Assembly: GCA_037349315.1 (NCBI GenBank)
Contig: JBAIAC010000035.1
Location: 5,470,501 to 5,534,500, forward strand
From: Chelydra serpentina
Lineage: Eukaryota > Chordata > Testudines > Chelydridae
Direction: 5' to 3'
Length of the DNA: 64,000 nt
Both the position numbers and the translations under genes were made by a program. Below the pieces are notes generated by a model. It did no database searches, was not told the origin of the DNA, and worked only from the letters and a program-made list of their open reading frames with translations. Positions 32,801-42,799 of the stretch are shown one piece after another; positions within the stretch are counted from its first letter, which is position 1, and every line of letters starts with the position of its first letter.

Positions 32801-35800
32801 AGTGCATGTTCGGTGAAGCTCAAAGGTAGTATGTTTAAAACTGACAAAAAGCAATAATGTCTTACCTGACACGTAATTAACCTGTAGAATTAATTGCCCA
32901 GAGATAGCACACACATCTGTCTCTGAGTTACCGTTTCAAATGCAGAAACCCAGAGCCCCACTGCGGCTCAGGACCTCAGACTAGGGATACAATTTTCAAA
33001 GGCTCCAAAATGACTTATGAGACCAACTCACATTTTCCAAGTTTAATTTTGGGATGTAGGCTCCTAAATCTCTTAGGCCTTCTTGAAAATGTTAACCTAG
33101 GTCTAGAATTTAAGATCTGTAAGTTGATTAATAGGCAGCAGGTTTAAAACAAACAAAAGGAAGTATTTTTTCACACAGTGCATGGTCAACCTGTGGAACT
33201 CCTTGCCAGAGGATGTTGTGAAGGCCAAGACTATAACAGGGTTCAAAAAAGAACTTGATACATTCATGGAGGATAGTTCCATCAGTGGCTTTTAGCCAGG
33301 ATGAGCAGGGATGGTGTCCCTAGCCTCTGTTTGCCAGAAACTGGGAATGGATGATGGGATGGATCACTTGATGATTACCTCTTCTGTTTATTTCCTCTGG
33401 GGCACCTGGCACTGGCCACTGTCAGAAGACAGGACACTGGGCTAGATGGACCTTTGGTCTGAGCCAGTATGGCCCTTCTTATGACTCCCAGATTGTTGTC
33501 AAAGCAATTTGGACAAGGTAATTGGGTTCAAAGAGGTAATTTGAAAAGCTTAGTTCAGTGACTTTACTTCTGACCAGTGGCGTCCAAATGGTCCCAAAGC
33601 AGGGTTCCAGCAGTGCCTCTATCAGGGAGGGCTGGGGGAAGGCTTCCCTTCTAGCCTCTCTCTGGCTCTATTACATTGATTTCTCTAATTAAATACTCTT
33701 GCAAAGGCAGCTGTGTTGTGCCCCTCCCCCTGCCACCCACTGCTCCTTTTGAGTCTTAATCAAAGAGCCACTCAGCCTACAATACGGCCTGCTCTGCACC
33801 TAAATTGTAGGTCAACCTAGCAACATTGTTCAGGGCTGTGCAAAATTTTGCACCCTGTGCAACCTAGTTGGGTCAACCTAACTCCTACTGTAGAAGAATC
33901 TAGGTCGATGGAATAATTCTTCCGTTGACCTAGCTACCGCCTCTCAAGGGCTGCATTAACTGCTCAACAGAAAAATACCTTCCATCACTATAGCAAATGT
34001 CTACGCTACAACGATGTAGCTGCAGCAGTGCCCCTGTTACACTTGCAGTGTAGACAGCCCAAAGGTCTGTCTGCAGCCAAGCTGTGTCCTGCAAGCTAAA
34101 GTCAGCGGGTACAGAAAACAAATGCCAATTGGTGCTGCGCTGTATCGAAAGATCTGCACTGCGCAAGCTCATAAAAATTCACCCTCTCCCTCAGTGTCAC
34201 AGCTTCTTGCGCCGCCCCTCCCCCCAATTATGAATTGCACAAACTGGGTTATGTTATAAACAAAAAATAAGTTTAACTACAAAAGACAAATTATAAGTAA
34301 TTATAAGGCATAGCAAACAGAACCAAGCGGATTACTGAGCAAACACAACAAAACACACCTACTAAGCTTAAGATCTTAGAGACTGGTTTCAAGAAGTCAT
34401 TTCTCACCCTAAAGGTTATTTTAGGCAAGTTGCAGAGTTTCTGTAGCTTAGAGTTCCGGTTATTTCTTCTTACAGACTGGACTCCTGTCTCAGTCTGGAT
34501 TCACCTCTGCCTTTCCCCTCAGGTTAGTTCCTTTGTCCCTCCAGGTACTTTCAGCAGTCTTTCTTCTTGGCTAGGCAATAGAGGAGAGTCTAGATTAACC
34601 CCCTCCCCAGCCTTAAAAAGGATTTACCTAAGGCGGGAAACCTTTGTTTGATCCCCATCCCCCTACAGAGGAAAAGTACCAGCAGTGTCCAAGGCGGTAT
34701 TTTGTGTCAGGTGACAGGACCACCTGACTTGGTAGTGTCACAGCTGCCTCTCAGGAATGAGAGAGGTTAGTATCTTCACAGTCTTATTGTTCCTTCCTAA
34801 TGGCCCATCAAGGCTGTGATGGCCGATTGTCTGGTGGGTGTCTCCCAAATACACACACAATTCTAATTGTTACATAGTCAGTATTCCTAACTGTAGATAC
34901 CGAAATGATGCATGCATACAGATTGGATAATCACATTCAGTAAATTATAACCTTTCCAGTGATACCTTACAAGACCCAACTTGCATAAAATATATCTTAG
35001 GCCATATTCGTATCATAACCATATTTCTATGAAGACCATGGGGTATAACGTCACAGTAAGTACTATAGGGCAGGGAGTGTGTTTGCTACTGTGCAATGGT
35101 GGTATACAATTCTGTGACCTGGGCCTCTCTGGGCATTAACATTTCATAATACAGAGATGTAAATAAAATAGCTGGGTACGGGCTAACTGAAACAGCATTT
35201 CTCTCTTTTCATTGCATTTTTAGTCTTGATATTAGGAATGGCTAAAAGTAGCAGTTGCTGGACCAAACAATCCATATCAAAAGCAGGGGCATCCTTGATC
35301 CACTCTGTCTAAGCAGGTGAAATTAGCCGCTTTGCAAATGCCTTTGGATGCGGTTTCACTTTCACTGATCATCAAAGCCAACCCTCGTGTTGCCCAGAAG
35401 TGTATAATGGCCAGAAAGAGAACTTGGACTCATGCAACCATTTCAGTCAGTAGCTGGTGTGTTACTGTTACCATAGAATCATGTTCCAAACCTACATACA
35501 GGTAGCAAGACTTAGTTGTGTAAGTAGAAGCTGTATGTCCATGGGATCACATCAGTATGATGCTCAGAAGTGGTTTTAATTAAACCATAGTTTTGGAAAT
35601 TTCTGAAACCCTATAGGAAATCAACCTGCAACCCTTTTCACTGTGTCTTTTGCCTCTGCTCAGAAAGCCTCCGGGGAGCTGAACTCTAAGATTCGGGCAG
35701 AATTTGAACGACTTCATCAAATCCTGGAGGAAAAGGAGAGAGCTGTGTTGATGGAGCTGGCCAAAGAGGAGGAGCAGTTATTGTTGAGGCTGCGTGGGGA

Positions 35801-38800
35801 CATCATGCAGCTGGAGGAGGGGATCTCAGAGCTGGGAAAGAACATTGAGCACATACAGGAAATCCTGAACAAGACGGGAGACTCATTACTGCTGGAGGTG
35901 AGATTGCTCGGCCAGCTCTTAACGCGTTGAGGCTTGGGGAGGAGGGCGGAGGATGTTAGCAGGATGCTGATACATGGTGGGGAGAGCTCAAAATCTGAAT
36001 CGGGAAGTTGGAGAGCAGCAGAAGAAACTGTATTGTGCTGTAGGACTGCCCGGGACTCTAGGCTTACACATCTGAAAGGGAAGCAGCAAGGCAGGGCAAG
36101 ATCTACAGTCCAAAATTGGGATCCACAGATCCTGGGTGGTCTAGAGCTCTTGCTGTGGTCCCTACAAAGCTGTCTGATCAAGGGGTGACCACCTCCCTCT
36201 CTTCCCATCTGCTAAATGACATCACAGGAACATTACAATACATTTGAATACTTCCTTAGTTACTTTTCCATGGAAGCAGTTGCAGAGGTTGTCACACGGA
36301 TGTTTTGCGATTGTGGGTGGGAGGGGAGGAGGTGGTTCATGAGACAAGTTCTCTGCTAAGATGTGGTCTGTCCTGGGGAGACAGGTAGGGACCCTTGGGC
36401 TGGGTAAAAGGAGCAACGTTGCAGCGCTGAGCAGCATTGCTGATCTGAATCTGCCAAGGCTCATGTAAGAAATCAACATCCAGCATTGCTCTTGGCAACT
36501 GGGAATAGCTGGCACCCAAGCTGCGTGAGTGAGCGGGCCGCCGCTGGGCAAGTGCTTCAGTGGCACTCCGTTCCCTAGCACTGATGGGCTGCAGAGAAAG
36601 CATTAAAGGGGCCATGAAAGCAAAGCTGGAGCAGAAGAAGAAACTGCTCCTCTCTGATTGTGGGGTCAAAGCACCCTTAACATTCCCTGTCCCCATGGGC
36701 AGTCATGCCCCCCACCCTTCCCCATTGAGAATGGCAAGATCTCCAAGTTAGTAGATGGAAGGGGAAATCCTCGGCACTGTTGTCTTTTCAGAAGCTCAGG
36801 ATGAGACCAGACTGGTAAGGTGCAGGAGAGGGTGAGAAAAGGTGGACTCCTGTACTGGGGGAGGGGGGGAGGAGCCCCAGATAATGGGGGCAGGCTCTGG
36901 TGGCTTCAGGTAGGTAAAGGTACACTCCGTTTATTTAATAATAAAGCACGTGCCTTTACCTGCCTCGGGTTCCCAGAGCCAGCTGTATTCTTTGGAGCCC
37001 GTCTCTGTAATCATGCTTAATCTTTCTTCCCATCTCAATTATAGAAAAAATCCTCTGAGCAGAAGGAAATCAAGTCCCAAACCGTAACAGGCAAATGAAA
37101 GTATACAGGGGAAGGGGAGAGAGAGGGACTGTTAATGAGCGAGTGAAACCTCTCTTGGGACTGGCTCTTTATTAGACACACACCTGCAATTTTGTGTCTC
37201 ACTCCCACTCTTCTGGATCTTATTCTCAGGCCCTTGGAATCATTTCTCCTGTGGAAAAAAAAAGTAGAGTCCTGCTCCTCATCCCCTAACCCTCCAAAAC
37301 ACCCTTGGTTTATATACACAATGTCCATCCCCTGTTGGGGTCCAGTTGGGCTGGTGTGTTTTTCTTCTCTCTGTTCCTCGTTAATTTAGTTGTGCAGCTG
37401 TACAAATTAAGGACGGTGATTGTTAATTTTCTCTGCCTTTCATTGCAGGTGGAGAGCTTGGCTATCAGGTACGTGTCTGGAATTAAACAAGCTGTTTCCC
37501 TTTTCATGAGGCTTTTATCTCTCCTCCTTGGCTGGGGACAGTGGGAAGAGAGGTGTTATCTTTTTAGTTTTTAAAGCATTGCTAATTGTCTAGCAGGCCA
37601 TTGGCATGGAGCCAGATGAGGGGAGAAGGATCCATCCCCCAGCGAGCATCAGATGCTCTCATGTAGAAGTGCTGAGCTCCTGGGGCTAGGTTCAAGGGAA
37701 GCGTGGGGGAGTCGCAGGTACCAATTTGGGTGCGTACAATGAGCATGAATTACACATCAGGGAAAAGTGGAGAACTGTTGCATCCAATAACAGGGTGTAC
37801 AAGCTAAATCAGAGGGCCGTGTATGATGAATATGGAAATGTTGGTAATGTTTGTATTTTTATGCACGCCTCTGTGGTTTCTGTGTTTTATGCTGCTATAC
37901 ACTGACTGCAAAGGGAAGGGATGAGGTGTTGGACTCGGGTAGCCACTTGGCTGGAGACCAGAGTCATTAACAAACTGAATAGAGGCTACGTGTGTGAATG
38001 GAGGATCCGGAATAGACAATGGAAACTCTAGTAGCCGAGACATTCACACCCAGTGACCAAAGGCCAAGAGGAAGGATGATTCCCTCCCCCCACACCTTTC
38101 TGCAAAGAAGCAGAGCAAAGGCTGGAGAGCAAGGGGAAAGGTGTCAGGTGGCTGTGTGAAGAGCTGAGCTCCCAGAGACAGCAGCTCTCACCCGGGACAG
38201 AGACCAAGGGGCAGAGACTGAGAGCGCAAACAAAAGATGGTTACTACAGCAACATGGCGTATGGGAGCCCTGGCACTGGCCAGTCTGAATTCTGGCTTAA
38301 CCTTCGCTTCCCTGTGGTGACCCACGACTTTCAGATTCTGGAGGTCAGGAGACTAATAAATTGTTACCTTGTTTTGAAAAGGTTGCCTGGTGTCACTGCA
38401 AATACTCACTAAGAGCATTGCACCCTGAAGGGGTAAAGGACAGGCCTCCCACAGGAATCTGGCTTGACGGGACTTGCTGCAGGATGCCATAGAGAGGGAT
38501 CGCTGCCTCCTGAGGACCCTGTGTCAGAGTCCTGGAGGCCACGGGGCTGCCCCTGTGGCACCCTAAAGGGATCACTCCCGAGGGACTGGGTACAGGCTGG
38601 GACATAGGTGACCCTGTGAATCCTTGACATCCTGTTTAGTTGCTTTTACTGTTCTCCGCTCTGCCTCCTGGGGACCAGCCTTTCAGTGCTTGGCATAGCT
38701 CAGAGGAGAGGGGGCAGATGCAAAATTGAATTTGAGCCACCTTGGCCGCTCTCAGATCCTGGGGGTCTCTAGGCTCACCCCCAAGGCACAACTTAGAGCC

Positions 38801-40229
38801 TTAGGGCAGGTCTGAAATTGTGCCAGCTGCCACTGGCCCCAAAGGGGCATTCGTGCCCCTTTCCCCACTCCCTGCACTGTGGGTTGGGGGCAGGGGAGGA
38901 GCTGCTGCAGCAGGAGGCTGCTTAGGCTGATTCTGGCTGCTTTGCACTGCCGGAGTGGGGCTGAGAACATGGTCAGTGGGGTGTAAGTCGTGCTCATTTT
39001 GCATACCTGCTGCATGTTGCTCTGCATTACCAGCCACAACACCATGTCCATCTCGGCTGAATTTGGCCCAAGGCTTCTGGGGGGGCTTGCACCTTCCTTC
39101 TCCAGGGCATTTCAGCCAGTAGGGGTGCCGGGAGACAGGACCACAAACTGTCTCAGCTCGGAGGTTACTCTGTATCTACTAATCGCTCTGCCCTCAGAGT
39201 GACTTCCTGTTTGATCTCCTTGGCAGGATGTGACCACCCCCCTGACCTTTTGGTGCGTACCCTGCCCCGCTAAGGCCATTTGCTCTGGTCTCCCGCAAAG
39301 GCCTCGTTCCTAAAACACCCCCAGTCCAAGTCCTCTTTTCTAGTGGGCTTTTACTAATGGCTTTGTAAAAACAACTGGCTCCTTGTCTGGACCCTGCCTC
39401 ACTCTTGCCCCTTCTTGCTCTCCCAGGCCCCCAGTGCATGTGGAGGCACCGCCCGCCCTGGACATAGAGCGCCACAGAGACCAGTACAGCGGCCCCCTGC
39501 AGTACATCTTCTGGAGACAGATGCTACAGTCGATCCACCCTGGTGAGTGTGACGCAGTGCAGGGTCCTCGGGGGTGGAAATGTCGGGGTGGGGAGGTGGC
39601 CAGAGGAGGCGCGCCTAGGGAGGGGAAGTCGCCTAGACTGACAAACATCGAGCAGAGCCCTGACAAATTCTAACTCTGTTATAGCTCCTGCCCCGCTGAC
39701 ATTTGACCCCGAATCAGCCCACCCTAACCTCATCCTCTCCAAAGACCTGACGGCAGTGAGGGAGAGCGACAGGCGTCAACCTGTCTGCCGCAGCCCCAGG
39801 CGTTTCCAGCAGTGTGTGAATGTGCTGGGCTCCGAGACCTTTGACAGCGGGAGCCACTACTGGGAGGTCTGGGTGGGCAGCAAGACCAAGTGGGACCTGG
39901 GGGTGGCAGCGGAGTCCGTGGACCGGGCCGCCAAGGTCAAGCTGTGCCCCGAGAATGGTTACTGGGCACTTCGTCTGAGGAACAGGGCGGAGTATTGGGC
40001 CACTGCCACCCCATGGGTGCGCCTTGCCCCGAGGAGCTGTCTCCGGAAGGTGGGGGTCCTTCTGGACTGCAAAGAGGGGAAGGTGGCGTTCTACGACGCC
40101 GAAGACATGACCCACCTCTTCACCTTCCACCAGGCTGCCGCCCGCAGGTTCTGCCCCTTCTTCAGCACTTGCTTCAGCGACGGCAAGCTGAACATGGAGC
40201 CCATGAGAATCTGCCACCTGACTCTGTAA
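26621..40229 (+). CDS. TRIM-family E3 ubiquitin ligase, RING-coiled-coil-PRY/SPRY, no B-box (six coding exons)
   Basis: Coding exons: 26621-26893, 28271-28366, 35664-35897, 37449-37468, 39427-39542 and 39685-40229 (TAA). All introns are GT-AG. Joined length is 1284 bp, or 427 residues. Residues 1-91 carry a complete C3HC4 RING (C16, C19, C31, H33, C36, C39, C53, C56). Residues 92-201 form a charged coiled coil. 202-246 are the linker. 247-427 are PRY/SPRY with '[14 protein letters not shown]', '[16 protein letters not shown]' and '[17 protein letters not shown]'. The family transfers ubiquitin from E2 enzymes through the RING, dimerises by the coiled coil and selects substrates with the SPRY. 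By remembered similarity the SPRY is closest to the NF7/zinc-binding protein A33/TRIM69/TRIM39 group. The missing B-box is unusual. I cannot fix an orthologue, so no symbol is given. Confidence 0.88.
26894..28270 (+). other. TRIM intron between RING exon and 96-bp exon
   Basis: 1377 bp. It contains an old MIR/L3-type fragment (about 27225-27320, 'ggtgctgtacaaacaagtga', 'ccttgccccagagagttcaa') and the CR1 copy listed separately. The 3' end has a C-rich tract (28250-28263) leading to 'cttcttag'. I looked here for a separate B-box exon and found none. Confidence 0.7.
27549..28212 (+). mobile_element. CR1 LINE 3' end in TRIM intron
   Basis: An open piece (27567-27902) encodes the CR1 RT C-terminus ('[19 protein letters not shown]', '[20 protein letters not shown]'). 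It is followed by the 3' UTR ending 'ggtctgacccagtatggcc' and 'attcttatg'. It has the same orientation and subfamily as the copy at 25.3-26.2 kb and begins further 3' in the element. The two copies bracket the RING exon as direct repeats. Confidence 0.92.
28271..28366 (+). CDS. TRIM coding exon 2: 96-bp coiled-coil exon
   Basis: Exactly 96 bp, phase 0 at both ends, with acceptor 'cccttcttag' and donor 'gtaatg'. It encodes 32 residues beginning [17 protein letters not shown], the helix that starts the coiled coil. A 96-bp exon in this position is characteristic of class-IV TRIM genes. It is too short to show up as a long open frame. Confidence 0.85.
28675..29881. mobile_element. TG...CA element with 5-bp flanks: candidate solo LTR
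   Basis: The 1207-bp element begins 'tgtgacgggttggatcacag' and ends 'gtgtaccgtcaca', giving TG...CA ends with a short inverted terminus (TGTGACG/CGTCACA). The flanks are cctat (28670-28674) and cctac (29882-29886), 4 of 5 identical. A 5-bp duplication and TG...CA ends fit an LTR recombined down to a single copy. Internal 'aaataaatccgttttaccc' may hold the polyadenylation signal. No coding remnant is visible. I recall this sequence as a common turtle repeat; class not proven. Confidence 0.65.
31220..32900 (+). mobile_element. Worn CR1/L3-type LINE body
   Basis: Short patches such as 'tgcagaaaccaattgagaaa', 'tgctatcctggaagctagca', 'aatttcttgagcttgtcaat', 'caaaagcctatgacagattc', 'tttggattctgaattagctg' and 'atcactcaggaaaaagctgc' follow CR1-type pol order. 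Many stops and gaps show that it is long dead. A separate old SINE-like patch (about 31958-32070) interrupts it. Confidence 0.6.
33128..33484 (+). mobile_element. CR1 LINE 3' tail
   Basis: 'gcaggtttaaaacaaacaaa' through 'aacctgtggaactccttgcc' and 'aggacactgggctagatgg' to 'ggtctgagccagtatggcc'. It is the same subfamily as 27.5-28.2 kb but truncated to the last ~355 bp. Confidence 0.92.
33775..34090. mobile_element. MITE-like repeat ('tgtagaca' ends)
   Basis: 'ctaaattgtaggtcaaccta', 'ttgacctagctaccgcctct', 'tctacgctacaacgatgtag' and 'acacttgcagtgtagacagc' are diagnostic pieces of a short repeat common in turtle genomes, by memory. A related copy lies at about 43470-43735. The ends are not sharply defined here. 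Confidence 0.5.
34195..35055. mobile_element. Second LTR-like element, diverged relative of 28675-29881
   Basis: The 3' part aligns with the first element: 'tgatgcatgcatacagattg' versus 'atgatacatgcatacaaata', then 'accatatttctatgaag' versus 'gcatatttccataaag', ending '...ataacgtcaca'. The start 'tgtcacagcttcttg' is less certain and the flanks (ctcag/gtaag) do not form a target duplication, so the 5' boundary may be wrong or the copy damaged. Confidence 0.5.
35664..35897 (+). CDS. TRIM coding exon 3: 234-bp coiled-coil exon
   Basis: Acceptor 'tttgcctctgctcag', donor 'gag|gtgaga', 78 codons, phase 0 at both ends. It encodes '[20 protein letters not shown]' and '[19 protein letters not shown]', with the Leu/Glu heptad character of TRIM coiled coils. 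The 231-234-bp size and position match other class-IV TRIM genes. Confidence 0.9.
35898..37448 (+). other. TRIM intron
   Basis: 1551 bp with no additional exon supported. A short inverted repeat occurs near 36905-36962 ('aggtaggtaaaggtacac' against 'cacgtgcctttacctgcc'). The 3' end has a polypyrimidine stretch 'ttttctctgcctttcattgcag'-like acceptor (last 20 bases relevant). Confidence 0.65.
37449..37468 (+). CDS. TRIM coding exon 4: 20-bp microexon
   Basis: 'gtggagagcttggctatcag' lies between acceptor 'tttcattgcag' and donor 'gtacgt'. It reads VESLAI plus two bases that join with the next exon to give Arg. The usual class-IV TRIM exon here is 23 bp. 20 bp is one codon shorter and keeps the same phase, so the joined frame remains open into the next exon. 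Too short to be found by open-frame methods. Confidence 0.75.
37469..39426 (+). other. TRIM intron
   Basis: 1958 bp, with no repeat I can name confidently and no extra exon. Open frames near 38393-38630 and 38752-39051 are - strand and without domains. Confidence 0.6.
39427..39542 (+). CDS. TRIM coding exon 5: 116-bp linker exon
   Basis: Acceptor 'cttgctctcccag', donor 'cctg|gtgagt', exactly 116 bp as in other class-IV TRIM genes. It encodes the linker that includes '[20 protein letters not shown]', a segment typical just before the PRY domain in the NF7/A33/TRIM69/TRIM39 group. It enters with the split Arg codon and leaves in phase 1. Confidence 0.88.
39685..40229 (+). CDS. TRIM coding exon 6: PRY/SPRY (B30.2) domain
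   Basis: The acceptor is 'taactctgttatag'; the exon completes the split Ala codon and runs open to TAA at 40227-40229. Residues 247-427 contain the three landmark B30.2 motifs: LDP-type '[14 protein letters not shown]', WEV-type '[16 protein letters not shown]' and LDYE-type '[19 protein letters not shown]'. The domain normally binds the substrate or a pathogen component. The central Tyr-Glu of LDYE is replaced by Cys-Lys here. Length is normal for the family. No frame damage is seen. Confidence 0.92.
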
Positions 40230-40797
40230 GGGTGATGCGGAAGGGAGGGTGGGGCAAAGAGTCTCCCAGGAAGCCGTGCAGATACCAAAGAGACCACATG
40301 TGGCCCTGGGAGCTGGTGTTACCTTCTGGTTTGGCTGTAGTTGCTGCTGCTTGGACTTTCCCTGGAATAGGAATCGCCTGCTAGAACAGCTCAGTTGGCT
40401 CCCCCCTGGACTAGTGCGTGGCCATTTACTGTTTGAGTGAATGTAGCAACGGTGTGTGGACTCCGGTCAGTCTAACCTGTAAATCCCAAGCCTGGGGGCA
40501 GAATCAGGGAGACTCTCCATTTGGGGCTTTACCCTGTGGGGAGAGAGGAAATGACTGAATCTTCGTTCCCAGTATTTTGTCTTCCGTTCCCTTCCCTGGC
40601 ACAGGGGCGAGGGGGTCCTGGACTCTCACCTCAGCAGCTCAGCTTAAGCCATAACGTATTGTGCACTGAGGTTTCCCCAGCCTTCCTGCCACCAAAGAGA
40701 TGGCGCATCTCGCTGTTTTACGCGCCTCCGAGCACCCTTGTGCAGCAGACACTGAGGTGAACACAGGCCCCTCTCAGCAGCCGCTTTGGTACAGAGT

Positions 40798-40960
40798 CAA
40801 AGGAAACTAGGCAACCGAAATGAACAAGCAGGAATTGCACAATGGAGGCGATGATTTGGATTCTGTATTCGTTATAATCACTCAGGAAGAAGCCACGAGG
40901 CTCATTAGGGACTACTCAGACAGCTGTCGTCAAAGGGCGCCTGCCTTTCTGGGACTAGCA
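40798..40960 (+). mobile_element. Worn CR1/L3 fragment
   Basis: 'aattgcacaatggaggcgat', 'gatttggattctgtattcg' and 'ttataatcactcaggaagaa' match, in order, the stretch at about 32385-32465 ('cacaatggaagcaataattt', 'aatcactcaggaaaaagctg'). Both are copies of the same segment of one LINE family. Confidence 0.7.
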
Positions 40961-41514
40961 CAAGCAGGTAGAAGTCAGGTGGTAAGTTCTAGGGAGCTCA
41001 TGGTCAGCGGGGAGGTGCCTGTTGCATGGTGGGGATTGCATTGTCATGAGACAATGGACAGCGCTGGCTGTGCGTGGAACAAGCTGGGGGCAGGGGATGG
41101 ATCTTCAATGACTTATCGAGATTGTGCTGCTTTTATGCCATGAATTTGACCTGTGAAGTGGATGCTGCTTATCCGAGTGGCAAGCACTTCGGTGCCAGCT
41201 TGCTGGGGTGTTACAGACCCTGAAGAGCCAATGGAGAGGAAGGAGAGCTGTAGCCTTACTCATCTTCTCTGCGCCCCTCTACTTTCTCTGCACAAACGGT
41301 GTGGCCTTTAACAGCCATGCACTTCTGGAGACAAAGTGGGCTTCAGAGGAGGAGTCCTCTTCAAAACCCAATATCTGTGTGAGCTGGAGAGATACAGCAG
41401 CCACTCGGAAACCTGAATCAGCGGCGGGAGGTCTGTGTCTCCAGTGCAAAGCCGCACAATTGTGGCAACACTCAGTTCAAAGTGGTGGCTGACATTGGCC
41501 AAACAGCCTTTCTG

Positions 41515-41690
41515 ACGTGTGGAGAGCGTATGGTCCGATGGTTGGAGCACGGGACTGGAAATCAGGATGCTTGAGTCCTGTTCCTGGCTCTGCTGCTGAC
41601 TTGCTTTGTGGCCTCTGAGCCTCAGGTTCCCCACCTATAAAACGGTGGTGGTGGGGGAGCAATGTTTGCAAAGCCTCCATCTGGCAGGCG
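41515..41690 (+). repeat. MIR-like SINE
   Basis: 'tggtccgatggttggagcac' (tRNA-like head), 'ctggctctgctgctgacttg' (core) and 'tcaggttccccacctataaa' (core end) are in forward order. Confidence 0.6.
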
Positions 41691-42799
41691 CTCTTCCAAG
41701 CATAGAGTTACGTAGGTGGTGCTCATTCAAGGGCCAAGGGGTGTCAGCTGTTAGTACACGTCGAACTCTCCTTCCCGTGGTACCGGTCTGAGCGGTTTGT
41801 GTTGTGTTCTCGGATCATTTGGCGCTATAGCCGTTGTCTTTCCCTGCGCCCCTAGTGGAGAGGGGAGTTGAGCCAACGTGGAAGCACCTCTTGCCAACAT
41901 TGCCACTCTGGGTGGTTGCCTCCCCCTCCCACACCTCCTGGCAGAAGTCATGTTTCTCCAGTGCTGACTATTGGGGGAGGCAGGTTTCTGATCTGCTCTT
42001 CGGAGCAGGAGCAATCTTTTTGTTGTGTGTGTGTGTACAGCGCCCAGCACCCGCAGCTCTCACTGAAGTCAGTAAGAGGTGAGACCGCGGCAGCTCCCAA
42101 GAGACTCTCAGCCCCTGGCAGGGTTGAGCTTTGTGGCTGCTGGCAGAGAGGTTTGTTTGGGGGTTTAGGGAGACAGATCTGCCCTACTGCCTGCTGCAAA
42201 TCAGGTACATTGGCAGTAATATGCGGGGAGGAGAGCTAGGGCTTGAGTTGCAGGAGTGCTGAAGATCAGACATTGGCACAGGTAGAGGAGGGACCCGAGG
42301 GCTGGAGTAACCAGGGTGCTGGAGGTGAAGGCTGGCGTGCTTTGGCAGAGCTGCGTGAGAACGTTCATGGTGCTGGCTTGTGCTGTGCCATGTGATCAGC
42401 TATTCAACGCGGTGATCTTTAAATTCACGTAATCTGAAAATCTTCTGCTACACAGTCCTCGGCAGGAATGTCTTCGTTCTGCAGCCAGCACTTCTGATCC
42501 CCAGCCTGTGCTCCGCTCTCCCATCCGTGCTTGAGCAGTTGGTAAACTGGCCTTTCATCTAGTGTTGATGCTTGAAGAATTTCTTAATCCCAGCTGTGGA
42601 ATTTCCTTCACTGGAAGTTCGTTTCCTCAGAGGATGCGAGGGAGGGGTTCCTGCTCCCTGCCTGGGAACAGGGTGGGCCAGCAGAGGGCGCTCTCCACTA
42701 AGCTAAATTAATGAGCAGCTCCATGCCGACAGGCTAGTCTAGCTGCAGGTGATTTCTATACTGTACTCTTCACTGTTGTGCTGCTATTAAAGCTTTTTA

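Larger units (their letters stand above)
28367..35663 (+). other. Large TRIM intron (7.3 kb), repeat-filled
   Basis: Holds a TG...CA element (28675-29881), a worn CR1-type stretch (31220-32900), a CR1 tail (33128-33484), a MITE-like repeat (33775-34090) and a second LTR-like element (34195-35055). Between them (29885-31215) the sequence is AT-rich and shows nothing I can name. No additional coding exon is supported. Confidence 0.65.
40230..42791 (+). other. Possible TRIM 3' UTR / downstream sequence
   Basis: No AATAAA occurs soon after the stop. The first plausible signal is ATTAAA at 42786-42791, which would imply a 2.6-kb 3' UTR containing an old CR1 fragment (40798-40960), a MIR-like SINE (41520-41680) and an L3-type tail near 42020-42075. 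Whether the transcript extends that far cannot be told from sequence. No other gene is supported in this interval. Confidence 0.3.

Noticed and set aside
40091..40384. Open frames overlapping the SPRY exon on the other strand and frame
   Set aside because: Shadows of the PRY/SPRY coding frame; only the frame ending at 40229 has B30.2 motifs.
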